Position numbers and translations under genes: made by a program. DNA of 64,000 nt from Antennarius striatus (lineage: Eukaryota > Chordata > Actinopteri > Lophiiformes > Antennariidae), in contig NC_090784.1 of the NCBI RefSeq assembly GCF_040054535.1, positions 19,442,001 to 19,506,000 of the forward strand, in the 5' to 3' direction. The notes under the pieces are model-generated. The model did not search any database and had not been told where the DNA came from. It saw only the letters and a program-made list of their open reading frames with translations. Position 1 is the first letter of the stretch; the number at the start of each line of letters is the position of its first letter. This document shows positions 35,201 through 48,945 of this stretch, one piece after another.

Positions 35201-38200
35201 CGTGGTGTGATTCAGCTCTTTGCAGCAGCTGAGGCTTTGCTGAGAAAAGAACATCAGCGGTGCGTCACTCTTTAAGTGATTGATCAGATAAAGATAAATA
35301 ACTATCATTTTCTGCTGTGAGCATTATCACTCAGTTACTTCCTGTTCCCGTGGGAAGGCAGATATGTGTGGATTTTCACAACTTGCAGGGTTCCTCAGTC
35401 TAACCCTTCAATCAAGATAGTGTCTACATGCCAGTAGCTCTATACCCCCTGTATTTGTTTCCATTTTGCCAACTGCACATGGGTGTCCTTGGTGCATATG
35501 GAAAAACACTTTAGCTTCCATCACAGTTTGCAAAGGAACCCCAAAGGAGGTATCCCCCGGGGCAACTAGATGCCCGGAGATAAAGTCTTTATGATCAAGA
35601 GCAGCTGAGGCTGCCACTCTCTCCCAAGTGATCGAGGACTTGGCCGAGTCCCACAGAGGGTAGTTTGTGATCTGGTACATGAATAAAAGAAAACATCATC
35701 ACCCTTCTCTTCCCAGCTGGAGTCAACGGGGCTGTTTGTGCATGTGGTGAGAGGATAAAGAGCTAACCCGTCTTTCACTTTTATTAGCACCTTAACACAG
35801 AAGAGACACTGCATGTGAACACACCTACAATATCTGTCATCCTCCATGGATAAAATTAGTGTCCGTGAAAATCCACCCAACCTTTTGGTGCCTTATTTTC
35901 TTGAACTGCCACTCAGTAAGATAGGCTGTCATCGGTTTCACTTACAGTTAGCGTTCCAGTGGATCACTGGTAACCAGAGAACATAATCAGTCTACAGGCT
36001 GCATAAAAAAAACGGCTATATATTCCATCATAAAACGTGCATATGGCGCCTGACATCTGAGAGACTGCTCAGTTTTTCCTTTTAATTAAAGATAACCTTG
36101 TGCTGTCATGAGTTTGAAAGAATATAATTTTATACATGCAATAATAGGAGAAAAAAACATGTTCGGGAATAAAAGCTTCAAATAAACTTCAAATGAGCGT
36201 AGTATACTTAACTAAATCAGGAATCATCAGTTTCTTTAAATGAAGGCCTTCTTTAGAGCTAGAAATATTGTTACCATCACTAAAGAAATGTGAGTTACTT
36301 CACAACATATGAATTATATTTGTTCATTATTTCATGGTCAGCCAAGCATTTTCTTCCAGAGGTAAACCTCTTGGCGAAAAGTTAATCATATCAATATTTC
36401 ATGTCCCAGGAATAGAGCCTTACAGCTTCTTGCAGGAATCCCTCGGTTATGTCTGCCAACTGAGTAACGTAGTGAGTCAGACTTCAGCTGTTGAAATTCA
36501 CAGAGCTGAATCATTGCTCATTTAGACTATGACCACTCTTAGGGTAATTGTCTCCTGAGCTTCACTGATTTTTGTGAATCTGTGCTTATTCTTACTGAGT
36601 TTTATTGAGTAAAGTGTTCAACACCAACATCTCTCAAGGCTCGAGGTCTTCACCATGTGCGGTCCATAATATCATCAAACCGGACTTAGAATCTGGAGAA
36701 GCATAAAAAGGGAAGGGATGAAACAAACATGGACGCCTGTGATCTTTGATCAGTGAGATGGCACGGTATTTAAAACCAACATGGTTCCATGAAGGGGATC
36801 ATAACATGAGCCGAGGAGAACTTTGGAGCCGTTGTCAGTAAACACAGTTTGTGGTTGCATCTAACGAATGTAGATTCCGTCCATGTGACTTGAAATCATA
36901 GATGCTGTTTTCTGCAGGCTCATGAAGAAAAGGACCATCTGGAGTGTCACCAGCTAAAAAGTTAAAAAGTCAGCATCTGTGATTGCATTAAAAATTTTGA
37001 TGTATTTTGTAGCATCAAGTGGAGCAGACACTTGATAAGACTTTATTTGTAACCTAAAGTACCTTTACCTCTGTGGTTCAAGAAATGGCTTTACTCCTCT
37101 TGTCTCACAATGAAAAGCCCTGTCTTAGAGGGAATAAAATTAAATCTTGGTTTCATCAAGTGGAGGCAGATGCCTACCGCAGGGCTTCGTATCAGTCTGC
37201 ATCAACAAACAGGTCCAAACAGTACAAGGAAAGCAGAAACACTGGCAAACAAAAGCAATGAATTCTAAATAAATAGATACAGAAAGATTCTGCTGCATGA
37301 AACTGTCTCTAAATAAAATTCATTTGGGAAATGAAGAGCAGCAATGGAAAGTTTTCTGAAGACTGCAATGAACCATCAAGACTATGTGTTTTTATATACA
37401 GTCGACAGAATCTCACACACTCTCGACCTGATCTGTGGATGTGATTGATCGAAATGTGGATCCATGTTGCTCTCGGCAGAGATCAAAATACATACGGGCA
37501 GAGGAGAAGCTCTGTCTTATCAGGCCCGCTGTGTTTTTCCTTCTGTGCCTGGACAAGAGATGCCTCTCACTGGGCTGGCGGCTTTAGGAGTGGTGAACTC
37601 TGGGCCTTTACAGGCTGCTGGCAAGGGCTACATTTTTCCTACTCATCATAAAATGGATGGCTGAAAGAAGGTCAGACTGAAAGGCTGTCCATTCCTTCAC
37701 TCATTCACGATCGTGTCGCTTGAAGAATTTTTCAGCTCACAGTGGCTTGGTCATGTAGTAGCCAAGATAGAACATTTGATCTGTCAACAGCTATGTAGAG
37801 AATGTTCTCAAATAAGGAATCTTCTTTCTTGAGTTGGGCTTCTGCCATGAAGGAATACTGTTGATCTGGGGAGGTGTTCATGAACTATAACAACATTTAG
37901 GAGGGTTGTACATCTCAAATGATCCACGTGAATGTGTCCTGGTAGAACATTGTGTTGTAAAGTTCACTTCACCTGTTAGTGGTTAATTGTTTTATGACTA
38001 ACTAGTTTGAAAAGATGTAAGTCTACAACAATGTCCAGGTGCACACAAGTGGTGCTTTGTGATGCAGATGTTGGGTTAACTTTACTTGGTTTGTCTCAGC
38101 ATTAATAATAACAACAGACAAGTAGAAATGCATCTTCATGGAATCAAAATATAAAGTTACCTTTTGCATTTTCACAACCTACACAATTTCACACGACAGC

Positions 38201-38571
38201 CTTGTTAAATTCCACATGATTATTAAAGTATTGTATATCTGTAATTGGTGGTACAAATGTTTTAAATCGATGGGGACAAAAAAAACAGTCGAAATGAATG
38301 TTATGTCCAAAAAGCAGATGTAAAACCCAAATGATCGCAGAATATTTCTCCACGTTCATATTCAGCATTGTCTTTACAATAAAAATTCCTAGTTATTTCC
38401 TAACTTAATGGCTTTTATTATGAAAAATCAGGAAATGTTGAAAGCCCATTAGCGGTTACTTAACATGAAACTGAAAAGTAAAATAAAGCTGATTTCTGAG
38501 GGAACAGGATTCATGACAGGAACGTCTGAAAGTAATCACAGCTTGACCACAGTCTGCTATTTAGATCACTT

Positions 38572-38790
38572 ACCCATGCTTCATGTAATGTAGCCGCAAG
38601 AGGACACAAGCCAGTGTCTTATTGTGCCGGTCCCAAGCCCGGATAAATACAGAGGGTTGCGTCAGGAAGGGCATCCGGCGTAAAACTTTTGCCAAATCAA
38701 ATATGAGAATCAAACCTATGAAATTGATTCGCTGTGGCGACCCCTGAAGGGAAAAGCCGAAAGGAAAAGAAGAAGACCCATGCTTCATGT
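38572..38790 (+). mobile_element. 5'-truncated retroposon with perfect 15-bp target-site duplication
   Basis: ACCCATGCTTCATGT occurs at 38572-38586 and again at 38776-38790. Between them lie 189 bp holding AGTGTCTTATTGTGCCGG, GGGCATCCGGCGTAAAA and GCTGTGGCGACCCCTGAAGG, ending in an A/G-rich tail (AAAGGAAAAGAAGAAG). This tail is common in teleost genomes as the 3' end of a non-LTR retroposon. The duplication shows target-primed insertion. The exact family name is uncertain. Confidence 0.85.
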
Positions 38791-40044
38791 CTTCATGACC
38801 AAAATTATGTTTGAGTGTGGATATATAACGCTCAAACTATGTTCAACTGCAGCTTTAATATAAAATTTTAGAATACAAGTCAGAGGCTCAACTAGAAAGT
38901 TTCTATTCAAACAGGATTTCTTTTTCAAACGTATTTCAATTTGTCTTGCTGTCATTAATGGCCTTCGGTGCTGATGTTCCATTTACTTTGGCTAAGTGAA
39001 TGTTGCAGGTGGTTGCACATTAACTACACACCGTGACTTGAATATTGAAAGTGTTTCCTTCGGAGGTGCGAACCCCAGCAGGTATTTCACCACCGAGAGG
39101 AAACGGGATGGATGGGAAGGTTCAGCACCAATTTGAATAAGGTTTCCTTAAATGTGTTTTCCTGTAATCCTTAAAAATTCAAGTAACTTCCACTTTTTAA
39201 CATACAATAACACTGAGTCAGATTCACAGATTGTCTTCCAAACCCATCCCTTCGTTGCTTAGCAGCTCTTTCAGTGCAGTAAAAGTCCCTTCTTAATGGT
39301 GCGTCAACAGTAGCTGGCGGAAAACTTTACTTATTCACGTTGCTGCCTAGATATTTACGGCCAGTTTAAAGTTTAAAGCCAGTGACCCGCTGGTCTGAAG
39401 CCCACTTTTGAGGCCCTAATGGTATACTGAGTGATTTGTGTGGATGTGCCAGGGCAAAACTTGAAACTGTAAAACCACAGAAAAGTTAGTTTCAGCTTGA
39501 CCAGCGTTTCCTCATCTCTGTCTTTATTATGTTAACTGATGTCATACAGATGTTCTGCTGTGATTTGTTTTTTCACTTCTGGTGTAACTGGAAGAATTAT
39601 GTCATTTTCATCAAGTCATTGTGGAAATGAAAATGTCTGTTAAACATGGTAATGTGTCCATTATAGACTACAGAGCAAAAAACAGCGCAGATGATAGCAA
39701 GTAACAGACTACAACTGGTTCATTTTAGATATTTGTACTTGAGTATTTATTTTATGATAAATTGGACTTTTTTTAAACTTTTTTTTATTTAAATATCTTT
39801 TCTATTCTACTTTTTCTGAATTCTGCCGAGCTTGCACATGCTCTAAACATTGTACTTTTTTTTAGAAATGTGGCGTTGTGCCGCTGTTCGCAAAACATAT
39901 GCCGAGGGGAGTTTCCAAGAATGGCACCAAAATAAGATGAACAGACTTTGTATTTGTTTTTCAGTACCTTTAACCCCAGAGGAGAGTGCCCAAGGTAGCA
40001 AGGGAAGTCTGTGGGGAAATCATCATATCTGTAAATGTGTCTCT

Positions 40045-40047
<3 letters not shown>

Positions 40048-40083
<36 letters not shown>

Positions 40084-40119
40084 ACACACACACACGCACA
40101 CGCCTCGCACGCACACACA
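40048..40119. repeat. (CA)n microsatellite
   Basis: About 70 bp of CA units with single ATA, CG and CTCG interruptions. Confidence 0.95.
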
Positions 40120-41559
40120 AACAAGTGCAATAAAATGCAACAAGATCAAGATGTCCATTTTGATGCTTTTAAATTTCAGAGATGTGAATGTTTCAAAAGT
40201 ACTTCCTAAATGATCAAGAATTACTATTTATCAGCCATTTACGGCCAATTTAATGCTAACCTGTGTGAAAATATTGCCCTAGTAATGTGAGCGCACTGTT
40301 AAAGTACTGACACCAACCCGTTTCCCTGCTGATGGCTCAATCTCCAGCGAGGGTTAACAGATAATTAGAGAAGATCTAATTACAGTACATGTGAAATATG
40401 CACCAACCTCAGAGTGCAAAGTGTTATTTTTATAACTCAATTTATAATCTTTTAACTTCGAATAATGTAAGGTGATACTTTTGAATATCATTAAAATCCT
40501 CTCTATAACCGCTACCACTGACCTCTGTGAGCTACTGATTTTCACACACTTACAGTCCCTCTTAAAGATGATCATGTGTTTTAAATTGGTCTTTCTCACC
40601 AAAATTATTTTGGCTTTATGTTTTAAAATGTCAAAAACTGAAAAGCAAACCCTGAAAACAATCTCAGGTCAGTAGTGGTTGTACTGAGCTGGAATCAAAC
40701 GGTTCCTGTTCTCTATGAAGAATCTCCTTTTACCAGGAGCTCAGCTTGTTTCCGAACTTTACATGTTCACACCCAGAAATACCACAAAAGGCAATCAAAC
40801 CCTTTGAGCAGCAGTGGAAGGAGCTCTTTTTGAATGAAAATAGGTTGTGTAATCAGTGCTTTTCCAGGGTTTTCTCCCATTCACGATACCATCTGGGTTT
40901 CATTCTTTCTCATGTTACTTAACTGAAAATAATTGCCTCCCAGAGACAAACAGCACAGCCCTCACTTTAAATAGATACACATGGCACAGAAAGGTATTAG
41001 GCCAGACTACCAGATGTACTGTAATTACAAAACAAAGCCTGGACTGTCATAGATTTTGAGACTAATTAACACCTCATTCTTGGCACTAATGATCAAACAC
41101 TGTCCGCATGCTGTCAGGTTGATGGTTTCCTCCTGAAACTTTAGTCACATTTTAGTCAACATGGGTTGATTAATTTTAACTTGTTTTCATGGAATGTGTC
41201 AGCTTTCAAGGGAAAAAGCCACCCCAGAGGAAGTATTAATAGAAATCATTCTAGGGGATGTTTAACACAGTTAGTTGTTTGCAACTTGTTCAGCTTTTAT
41301 TTTAATCACAGAACTAAAAGTTGCCAAAAGAAAGGAACATTTCTGCCTCAACTTTGTAATTAATTCTGTCACGTTGTAGAAGACAGAAAGATGAAGAAAG
41401 AAGAAAAAAATAAATACACTTTAAACTTAATGATCCCCTTGTGGAAATTGTTGTTTTTTTTCATTCATGGTTTTTAGTATATTGTGAAACATGCATATAT
41501 GTGTGTACAGACCACTGAAACAAACACACACAAGGGGCCTGTAGGCATGCAGTTTATAC

Positions 41560-41775
41560 AAACTGGAGGCAGAGAGAGGGGCAGCTCCGTCGTGGTACAC
41601 CCCAAATGAGCAGCTTGAAATGGGGGGGCAGATCCTTGCTCAAGGGCTCCTCATCAATGCTAGGGAGGTGAACTGACACCTCCCACTGCCAGCTCACACT
41701 CCAGATGTTTTGGCCCACCACCTGGGTCTTCTGGTCCCCAGGCCAAGACTTGGTGGACTGAGCTACTCCCGCCCA
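41560..41775 (-). mobile_element. tRNA-derived SINE, copy A
   Basis: On the minus strand it begins GGGCGGGAGTAGCTCAGT (tRNA-like A box) and continues with CCACCAAGTCTTGG, GTGGGAGGTGTCAGTTCACC and CCTTGAGCAAGG. It shares these blocks in order with the copy at 62621-62771. The B box is degraded. The left border is approximate. Confidence 0.75.
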
Positions 41776-42923
41776 AAGGAGGACAGATTTTGAACACAAG
41801 AGGCCATACAGATGTTTTTCCATCAGCATGATCGAGCCTCTGATTTATTGTTGGGACTAAAAGTGCTAATTACTTTGTTGCATGTTGTTGTGATTATCCC
41901 AAGATCAGAAGTTTACCGCAGCCTTGCAAGTCTGAACAATGTGTTGGAGAACACATGCATTTAAAAAAACAACAAACACTTTGCCGTGAAGCTCAGACGG
42001 GTTGATTCCTTGCCCTGGCATTGGATAGAATTTCGCAAATTATGCATCTTCTCTGAATGCAGCTTTTGTTCATTTGGATTTGTGAACACTTCTTACAGCG
42101 GAAAGTTTTAAATTGCCTGTGCTTTTATATTGGATATAGATTTTTTATAATTTCATGACGATAATCCATTTCCTCACTGACCTTTTTTTAAAAGTCTACT
42201 GGCATCTTCTTTGGCTCAGTGGCATCCAACCACTTCTCCAAAGTGGGGGGGGGGGGAGCTTTGCAGTGGAAAACATCTTTTTAGAGGGTGATGTGTCACC
42301 GGCTCTAAAATTATGAAAGATACTTTTTTTACGACACCTAACTAATCTAGAAAGTGGAACAGCTGAAATACTGCTAAAATAGAATAACTTTGCAACATTC
42401 CAGGAATGGCGTCAAGAATTTGATTTACATTGCAGCCATTCACTTAACATAGTCGGTCATAATGTGTCCTCTCATGTATCTGATATGAAGTGTGACTGAA
42501 TGCGCTGTAGATGTGTTTACAGGCTTAATTATATGTTATATTTGTATGTGACTTGTCCATCTACTCTCTTAGCTATTTATTGCAAGTATATGTGAGCTAT
42601 ATTTGTTTTTGCGCATGAGGACATGAAAATAAGTCGTGTTTCTTTGTAATTAGCTAGAGCACCTGCAAAGCTAAACCAGACCGGCTATTATTGCTGAGCT
42701 TGTGAAAGTGTTTTCTGTTTTTTTTTGTTTTTATGGGTCAAGCCATGTTTTCTCGACTAAGGAAATGAGCTTGTTAAACTGTGGTTTGTTGTTCTTATTG
42801 TTGTTTTTGTATTTTGGAGTTTTTGATCATTTTGTTTCCCTCAAAGTTAGAATTTTTTCCAAGTCAGGAATTGGAAACACATTTAATGAAACAGAAGTGA
42901 CAGTAGAGAGGTCAAAATGGAAT

Positions 42924-42959
42924 TTTAGTGTGAATTTATTCCACTAAATTCACACTAAA
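42924..42959. repeat. Perfect 15-bp hairpin with 6-nt loop
   Basis: TTTAGTGTGAATTTA, loop TTCCAC, then TAAATTCACACTAAA. The outer flanks continue partial pairing (TGGA and TCCA). Confidence 0.95.
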
Positions 42960-43978
42960 GTCCACTCTACTTCTGAAAAAAAAAAAAAACTTTAGCAGGA
43001 AAAAATGAGGCCCAGCCAGCCTCAACCCAAACATATTTATGTTTCCTGTCTTATGGCAAATAGCTATATGATTAAACTTTAATACATCCAGCTAAAAGAC
43101 TTATTATAAAGCTCAGCTGCTGTTTTGGAAAGTTGGTTGGTTTCTTGCGTTTCTGTTTTCATTTAAGTTTTTCTAATTCTTTTTTTTTTTTTGTGATGGC
43201 AAAAAAAAAAAAAAGTGATCTCATTCCATACCCATTCAAACTGGTGCCAGGGGAAAAACTGGTTTGGTTTTGAAAGGAACCACTGTTCTCCTCTGTTCTG
43301 TTCTGTCCCGCTTCATCTCCACAGGGCTCCAGGATTGCTGGATCCAGAACTACTTTTGTGTGGCTTTTGGTTCTGTTCCAAGTTGCAGTTGTGTGTGGCA
43401 TTTTCCCGCTTTCACTCTTGTCTGATCTATGCAGCAGACACACGCACATACTGTACATGCTTTGGTCTTGACTCTGGGGTCACGCGTTCCATTGGCATCG
43501 CTCATGTTGACACACACACATCATCTTTGTGCTCAAAAAACACTTTTTTTTGACACAACATAGGCATTCACAGCTTTGACAGCAGTGACTGTTCAGAGGA
43601 GGAGAGAGACGTCTGTCATCATTTCACTCCACTCTGCCTAGTTTACGAAGCTTTACGCTTTTAGGAATAGCAATGGTGGAAAAGTGCGTCTCCACAAACT
43701 GGTGCTTTATCGGGTTCATTGGGAGGCCACAGACTTTACCTTCACTTAAATTGTATCACACCTGCAGCTATCAAATGTTTTTTTGCTTGGGTCTCGAAGC
43801 AGCACATTAGTTTAGTATCCTGTTGCTCAGGTTTTTATAGGTACCACAAGTATCGCAGTCATGCAGCAGTCATGTAGCAAAAAAAAGGTTTTATTACCTC
43901 CCCTCAGGAAGTTGTACTTTCAGCCCCGTTTATTTACCCCCACCACAAATGGAGCAGGGGGTGGGTGAGTTCTACCAA

Positions 43979-44000
43979 TCTGTCTGTCTGTCTGTCTGTC
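43979..44000. repeat. (TGTC)n microsatellite
   Basis: About five TGTC/CTGT units in a row. Confidence 0.9.
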
Positions 44001-46077
44001 ACCTTTGGTTTCTAAACTGACCTTTTTAATTTTTTTTGTGTTACCATGGTTACAAGTTGAACTTGGCTCAGTTTGGTGGCTAGTGTGGTTTTTTTTCTTC
44101 AAAAAATAAATATTTTTTAAAACTTTCTGCACACATTTGAGTACTGAAGTGGTGTCTTTAGCTCCGTACTCTTATTATGGTATAGTATGTTTTTGTCATT
44201 TCCATGGTTACATGGTGACCTTCTGTTCATTCTGTAAATGGGATGTGTATCAGAGGAGGATGTAGATAACTGCAAAACTATTCTGTATTGTTTCTCAAAT
44301 GTTTATGTAAAACCCTCCCACATACTGAAGTGCTACTTTTTGATATTCTGAGAATGTTAAGGATGTTGTTGTTTCATTTGCAGTAAGTAGGATTAGTTTG
44401 GGGGAGGTTTGAGTGAATATAAATCAGGAGAGACTGCAAGGAATAATAATAGGAGATAAACAAATTTCCACTTTACTGGGGAACAGAAGTAAAGTCTTTG
44501 GGGGTTAGACCTTGGAAGGATGTAGATCACGTCTGATGAATTAGGTGCTTCCAATTTGAAGGAAAGTATCAAAAACAAAAACATCAATCGAGACAAGAAA
44601 TAAATGTCAGGATGGCTTCATGAAAGGAATCTCACATGAGAATATTTGGGGTGAAGGGGTGAAGAAAGAATTTCAAGTTCACCAACTCAGAAATCATTGG
44701 CTAAAAGGAGGATGCATTGGGTTTAGATTGGACAAGAAGTTTAGTGAGTGACAGATGAGGTTTCAGTTACACACAACTATATGTCACCATTAATGAAATG
44801 GTTTTGGTAATACGGCCAGGGTTAGAGCTGTCCGACATGCAGATATCTTTGTAGAGCGAACTGCTGGACCATGACATAGACATGAGTTCTTCCTGTGTCC
44901 TAGTTAGACTGTGTAACAGTGACGGTCGTATCATATGTGACCAGCTGCAGTCAGAACATACAAAGACCATCAGCCTTATGTCCCATGACCACAGTTCTAA
45001 CTTATCACTTATCTGTGTAGATAAGAGGATTCTGGTCTTCCTCTGGTTGTGAGGCTTTATGTAAACCTGATATGTTGCATAACTTGGAGATCATCTGCAT
45101 CCATGTGAACATAATGCATGACACTGCTTTGGAAAATTTAGTAATTTAGAACTCTATGTGAGTGTGTGTTTGGGGAGCAGTGGGGGTGCATGACGTAAAA
45201 TAAACTGGTACCATGGCATTGTACCTCCAGAACTGGATTCCCATCAAACTGTTGTCAGGTTGTTGTTTTTATCCACCAGCCTCCTGCATTGTGATTTGAT
45301 TTTGTGCATTTTTCACACCAGATGAAGAACACATGTGGAGGACTTTGAGTTCTTGTGTTCCTCTTGCCGTGCCTTTTTAATGGAAAGTATTAAAAAGAGA
45401 ACAGGTGTCCTCTAAACACAGCAGTGGAAACGTTTCCATTCTGAACAGAGAATAAATAAAACTCAATAATTTGAAATAGACTTCCTCCTAAGAGGCACAA
45501 TTAAGTACCTGGAACATTTGACTGATTTTGATGTATTTCACCTACATTTGTAATTTGCTCCAAATGAGTATTTTTCATATTAACAAGCTTGGATTGCTTA
45601 CAATCAGCCACTTTCTTGTAATATAAGTCATGTCAAATTAATTCTGAAGGAGAACCTGTGTCATGTGGGAACCGCGCTCCTCTTCTTCATCCACTGCGAT
45701 ATGTACAGTCAACGTAAAAAATGTTCACATGCATCTTTTTTTTTTTGCATTGCTCCTTTTAGTTTTGCAATATAAACATAACATTTGCATGTTTGCATGT
45801 GAAAATGTCTACAAGCAACTTCAGCTCAGATTGGTCTGAGTTATACAAGTTCACAAAATAAATCAAGTACAAAGTAGTAAGCAGAACCAGCTTACTCTCC
45901 CTCATGCCAACCCAACATCTTTATTGATGCTACGTGCACAAATATTTCCTTTTATGGCAGTGAGAAAGGGAGGATGAAAACCTCTGCAGGACTCTTTAAA
46001 CTAGAGCGGTCTGGAGTCTCTTGAAGCGATTAGGTGAAATGCAACCTGACACTGCTTTATTAAAATGTGGCGTGGTG

Positions 46078-46290
46078 GCTTTTACGTGGTCGAGCGGTAG
46101 AGGTAGACGTCTGTGGATTTTACGACAGCTGCCATAATGGTAAAAAAAAAAAAAAACAAACCTGTCTGAAATGAGAAACTGAGAACTCAGGATGTGGGGT
46201 CAGAGGCCTGACAGAGACAGTAAGTAAATATATGGTTCCAGGTTAGAACCCTACTGTGGGGTTACTTGTGATGTATCTCAGAGAAATGCT
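46078..46290 (+). mobile_element. Degenerate tRNA-derived SINE candidate
   Basis: GTGGTCGAGCGGTAGAGG resembles the A box of the teleost SINE type with GTGGTCGAGCGGTTAG, and GGTTAGAACCCTA resembles a B box, but they are separated by about 150 bp including an A14 run at 46141-46156. The spacing is too large for an intact tRNA promoter, so it may be rearranged or interrupted. Confidence 0.35.
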
Positions 46291-48697
46291 GGCCTCTCCA
46301 AGTTTACCTCCAGATGCAAAATGTTGGTACAGATATTTAGTTTCCTTCATGATGGTAGAAATTAATCTTGCAGTCTCAAAAGCCGTGACACTGTTGGACA
46401 TCCTGCAGGCAGCTGCTGTTTATTTTTAATTAGTGCTGGTCTGAGCGGATGGAGGAGAAATGAATAAACATTCCCTCGGGTTTCAAGAGTGGTGGTTTGA
46501 AGTAGGACGTTTTATTGGATTTGGCCTGACGGGTCCATCGGTTAACCCTGAAATGTCCCGACATTTATCTGACTGCTAAAATTTGTGTTCACAAATCCAA
46601 TTATGGTGATAGTGTTAATATTTATAGTCTGTCAAGTTATTTTTATATCAGTTTTATTTATAACCCCCAATATTACATATCACAACTGTAATTCCCTTAC
46701 TTCTCATGTTGTGTAATCCTCAGGCTGAGGTTTTTTGTTTTTGACCACCAAATAGGTGCAAAGCTAACTTCCTTCCCATGTAGTTCATCTATAGTTTTAT
46801 AGTTAAAGCTAATTAGCTACCATGAGGATCTGTTACACTGACAGTGACAGGATGATCAGGGGTGTCACGCGAACCATAATTCTGGCACGTGTTAGCCCGC
46901 TGCTAACGTTTTCCATCTTTGTAAAACTTCTAGCGCGGCTATCGATCCCTGGCCTCGTTTAAACGTCCGCACCAGACATTTAGGTGAGAAGGAGAGTAGC
47001 TGGGGATAAAAATACACGTCCTATATGTTACAGCCGTGTCCCACTGATCAGCAATATGTTGACGCGGAACGGTTCAGGAGGGTCGGTTCAGATTACGTTG
47101 GAAAGTAGTCAGTTACAGAACGCAATACTGTATGTTCTTTGAAGTAATTGTGCAATCTCAAGAGCGTGTAACTCTCAGTTCATAGGGTTGAGGATTCAAA
47201 CTGTGCTTCTCTTCTGAATTTCCACCCCCCCCCACCAACCACCAACCAAACAGCACGCTGTGATCAGATGCACATCTGTTTTTAACTCAATGTGAACTGC
47301 AGTACTTAGATTATTGTGGCTATGCATTAAACCCGATGCTGCTTAACAAACAATTTCCCAATTTTCTGTTACTCTAAGAGCCTTTAAGGACAATGTGGGT
47401 CAGTGACACGCACTTTAAGAGTAAAAAAAAAAATAAAAAAATGAAGCCACGTCATACTGAGTGGCACCGCTAGGGACCCAGAATGCTGACACTGCTTTCA
47501 TGTGTCAAGGAAAAGAGCAAGAAACTGAGAAGAAGGGACAATGATGCACACGGGGGGACTTCCCACTACTCAGAGTGAGAACCAGCTGTGTCGAGTCTCT
47601 CCATGGGGAATAGACAGAGAAAATGTCCAGTCAAGCCCAACAATGATCGGCTTCTTCTCGGATCGGTGGAATAAAGATACAGATGCCAAGTCAGCCTCTG
47701 TAGTCTCCAAACAGCATGACAGAAGAAAGGGAAGATAATTTAGTATTTGTTGGAAACGTCTCTGTTCTGTACTAAAGTATATCAAAGTTGTCTTGTTACC
47801 AAGTTATACCCACAGGTACACATAGTCCGTTTGTATTCGCCTCACAGTAACACAGCTGGCAATGGTTTCCTGTGTTCTACAGAGAGCTTAGTGTGAAGAG
47901 AGAAGGAAAACACCAATAACCTCCTGTATGACCCGACTTTGTCTCCCACAGTAGAGCTCCTGGTGTCAGAGGTGACAGCTAACCTCCAGAATACAAGGAC
48001 TGTTAAAATGACTCATAGAACTTAAAGGAATTTATCTGACTTTAACTCAGCATGTGGTTTGCTTTGTGTACTCTGTTATAGGCGTTTGAGAGGAAAATCC
48101 GAAAATCTTAATTGAAAAAAATAATCCATTCTCAAATTTGGAAAAAGAAATATTCCAAAACTTAATGACACAAAACAAAAAAAAACAGCTTCTCGGTGTA
48201 TATGTAAGTGATCTTTCATTTTTAATTAAATATGAAGCTTTAATTTTTTAATCCTTGAAAGAACAACGTACCAACATCAAATAATCAAAAGCCAAAAAAA
48301 ATAAAAAAAACTGTAAGAATGATTTGTCATATTTTTTTTCATGGAGTAGTTTGTTACATGAACTATTCCATGGGGGGAAAAAAAGTCAGTGTTTTCCTCT
48401 CAGCGTTAGTTACTGCTCATCTGGCAGTCGATGTAAATTTAGTCTCATTTCCACTCTCCTGCTGCCTGCTTGATCTTTGTCCTGGTATGAAGTGAATCAC
48501 AAATGTGTCAGCGTGTTGTTTTTGTAAATTGTTCTTCCACCACCTGAATGTGTTCCCTCTGATGGCGTTGACAACTGAGGGCCACTGTCGCCGGGCGGAC
48601 GGTAGTTTCGTCCCCCCCCTCCTCTTTTCTCCACTCTCGCCTCTCGAGGGTCCCTGACGGCTGCTCTCAGGTGTCACGCAAACATGCTTGCTTGCAA

Positions 48698-48699
<2 letters not shown>

Positions 48700-48729
<30 letters not shown>
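48700..48729. repeat. (CA)n microsatellite, short
   Basis: About 15 CA units, followed by related CACA-rich sequence toward the longer array at 48852. Confidence 0.95.
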
Positions 48730-48731
<2 letters not shown>

Positions 48732-48847
48732 AACACACCCATTCCAGCTCTGTGCACATGCACATGAAACCACATACAAAGCAGTGGAAATGCAAACACC
48801 AATTCGCACACATGCTGTTTGCGTGTGCTTTTCTCCCTCTCTCTCTG

Positions 48848-48851
<4 letters not shown>

Positions 48852-48942
<91 letters not shown>
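48852..48942. repeat. (CA)n microsatellite, long
   Basis: About 45 uninterrupted CA units. Frames translated through it are repeat artefacts. Confidence 0.97.

Positions 48943-48945
<3 letters not shown>

Noticed and set aside
35408..35880. Overlapping minus-strand frames of 90 and 104 aa
   Set aside because: Considered as possible exons of an intergenic gene; no family resemblance and no supporting neighbouring exons.
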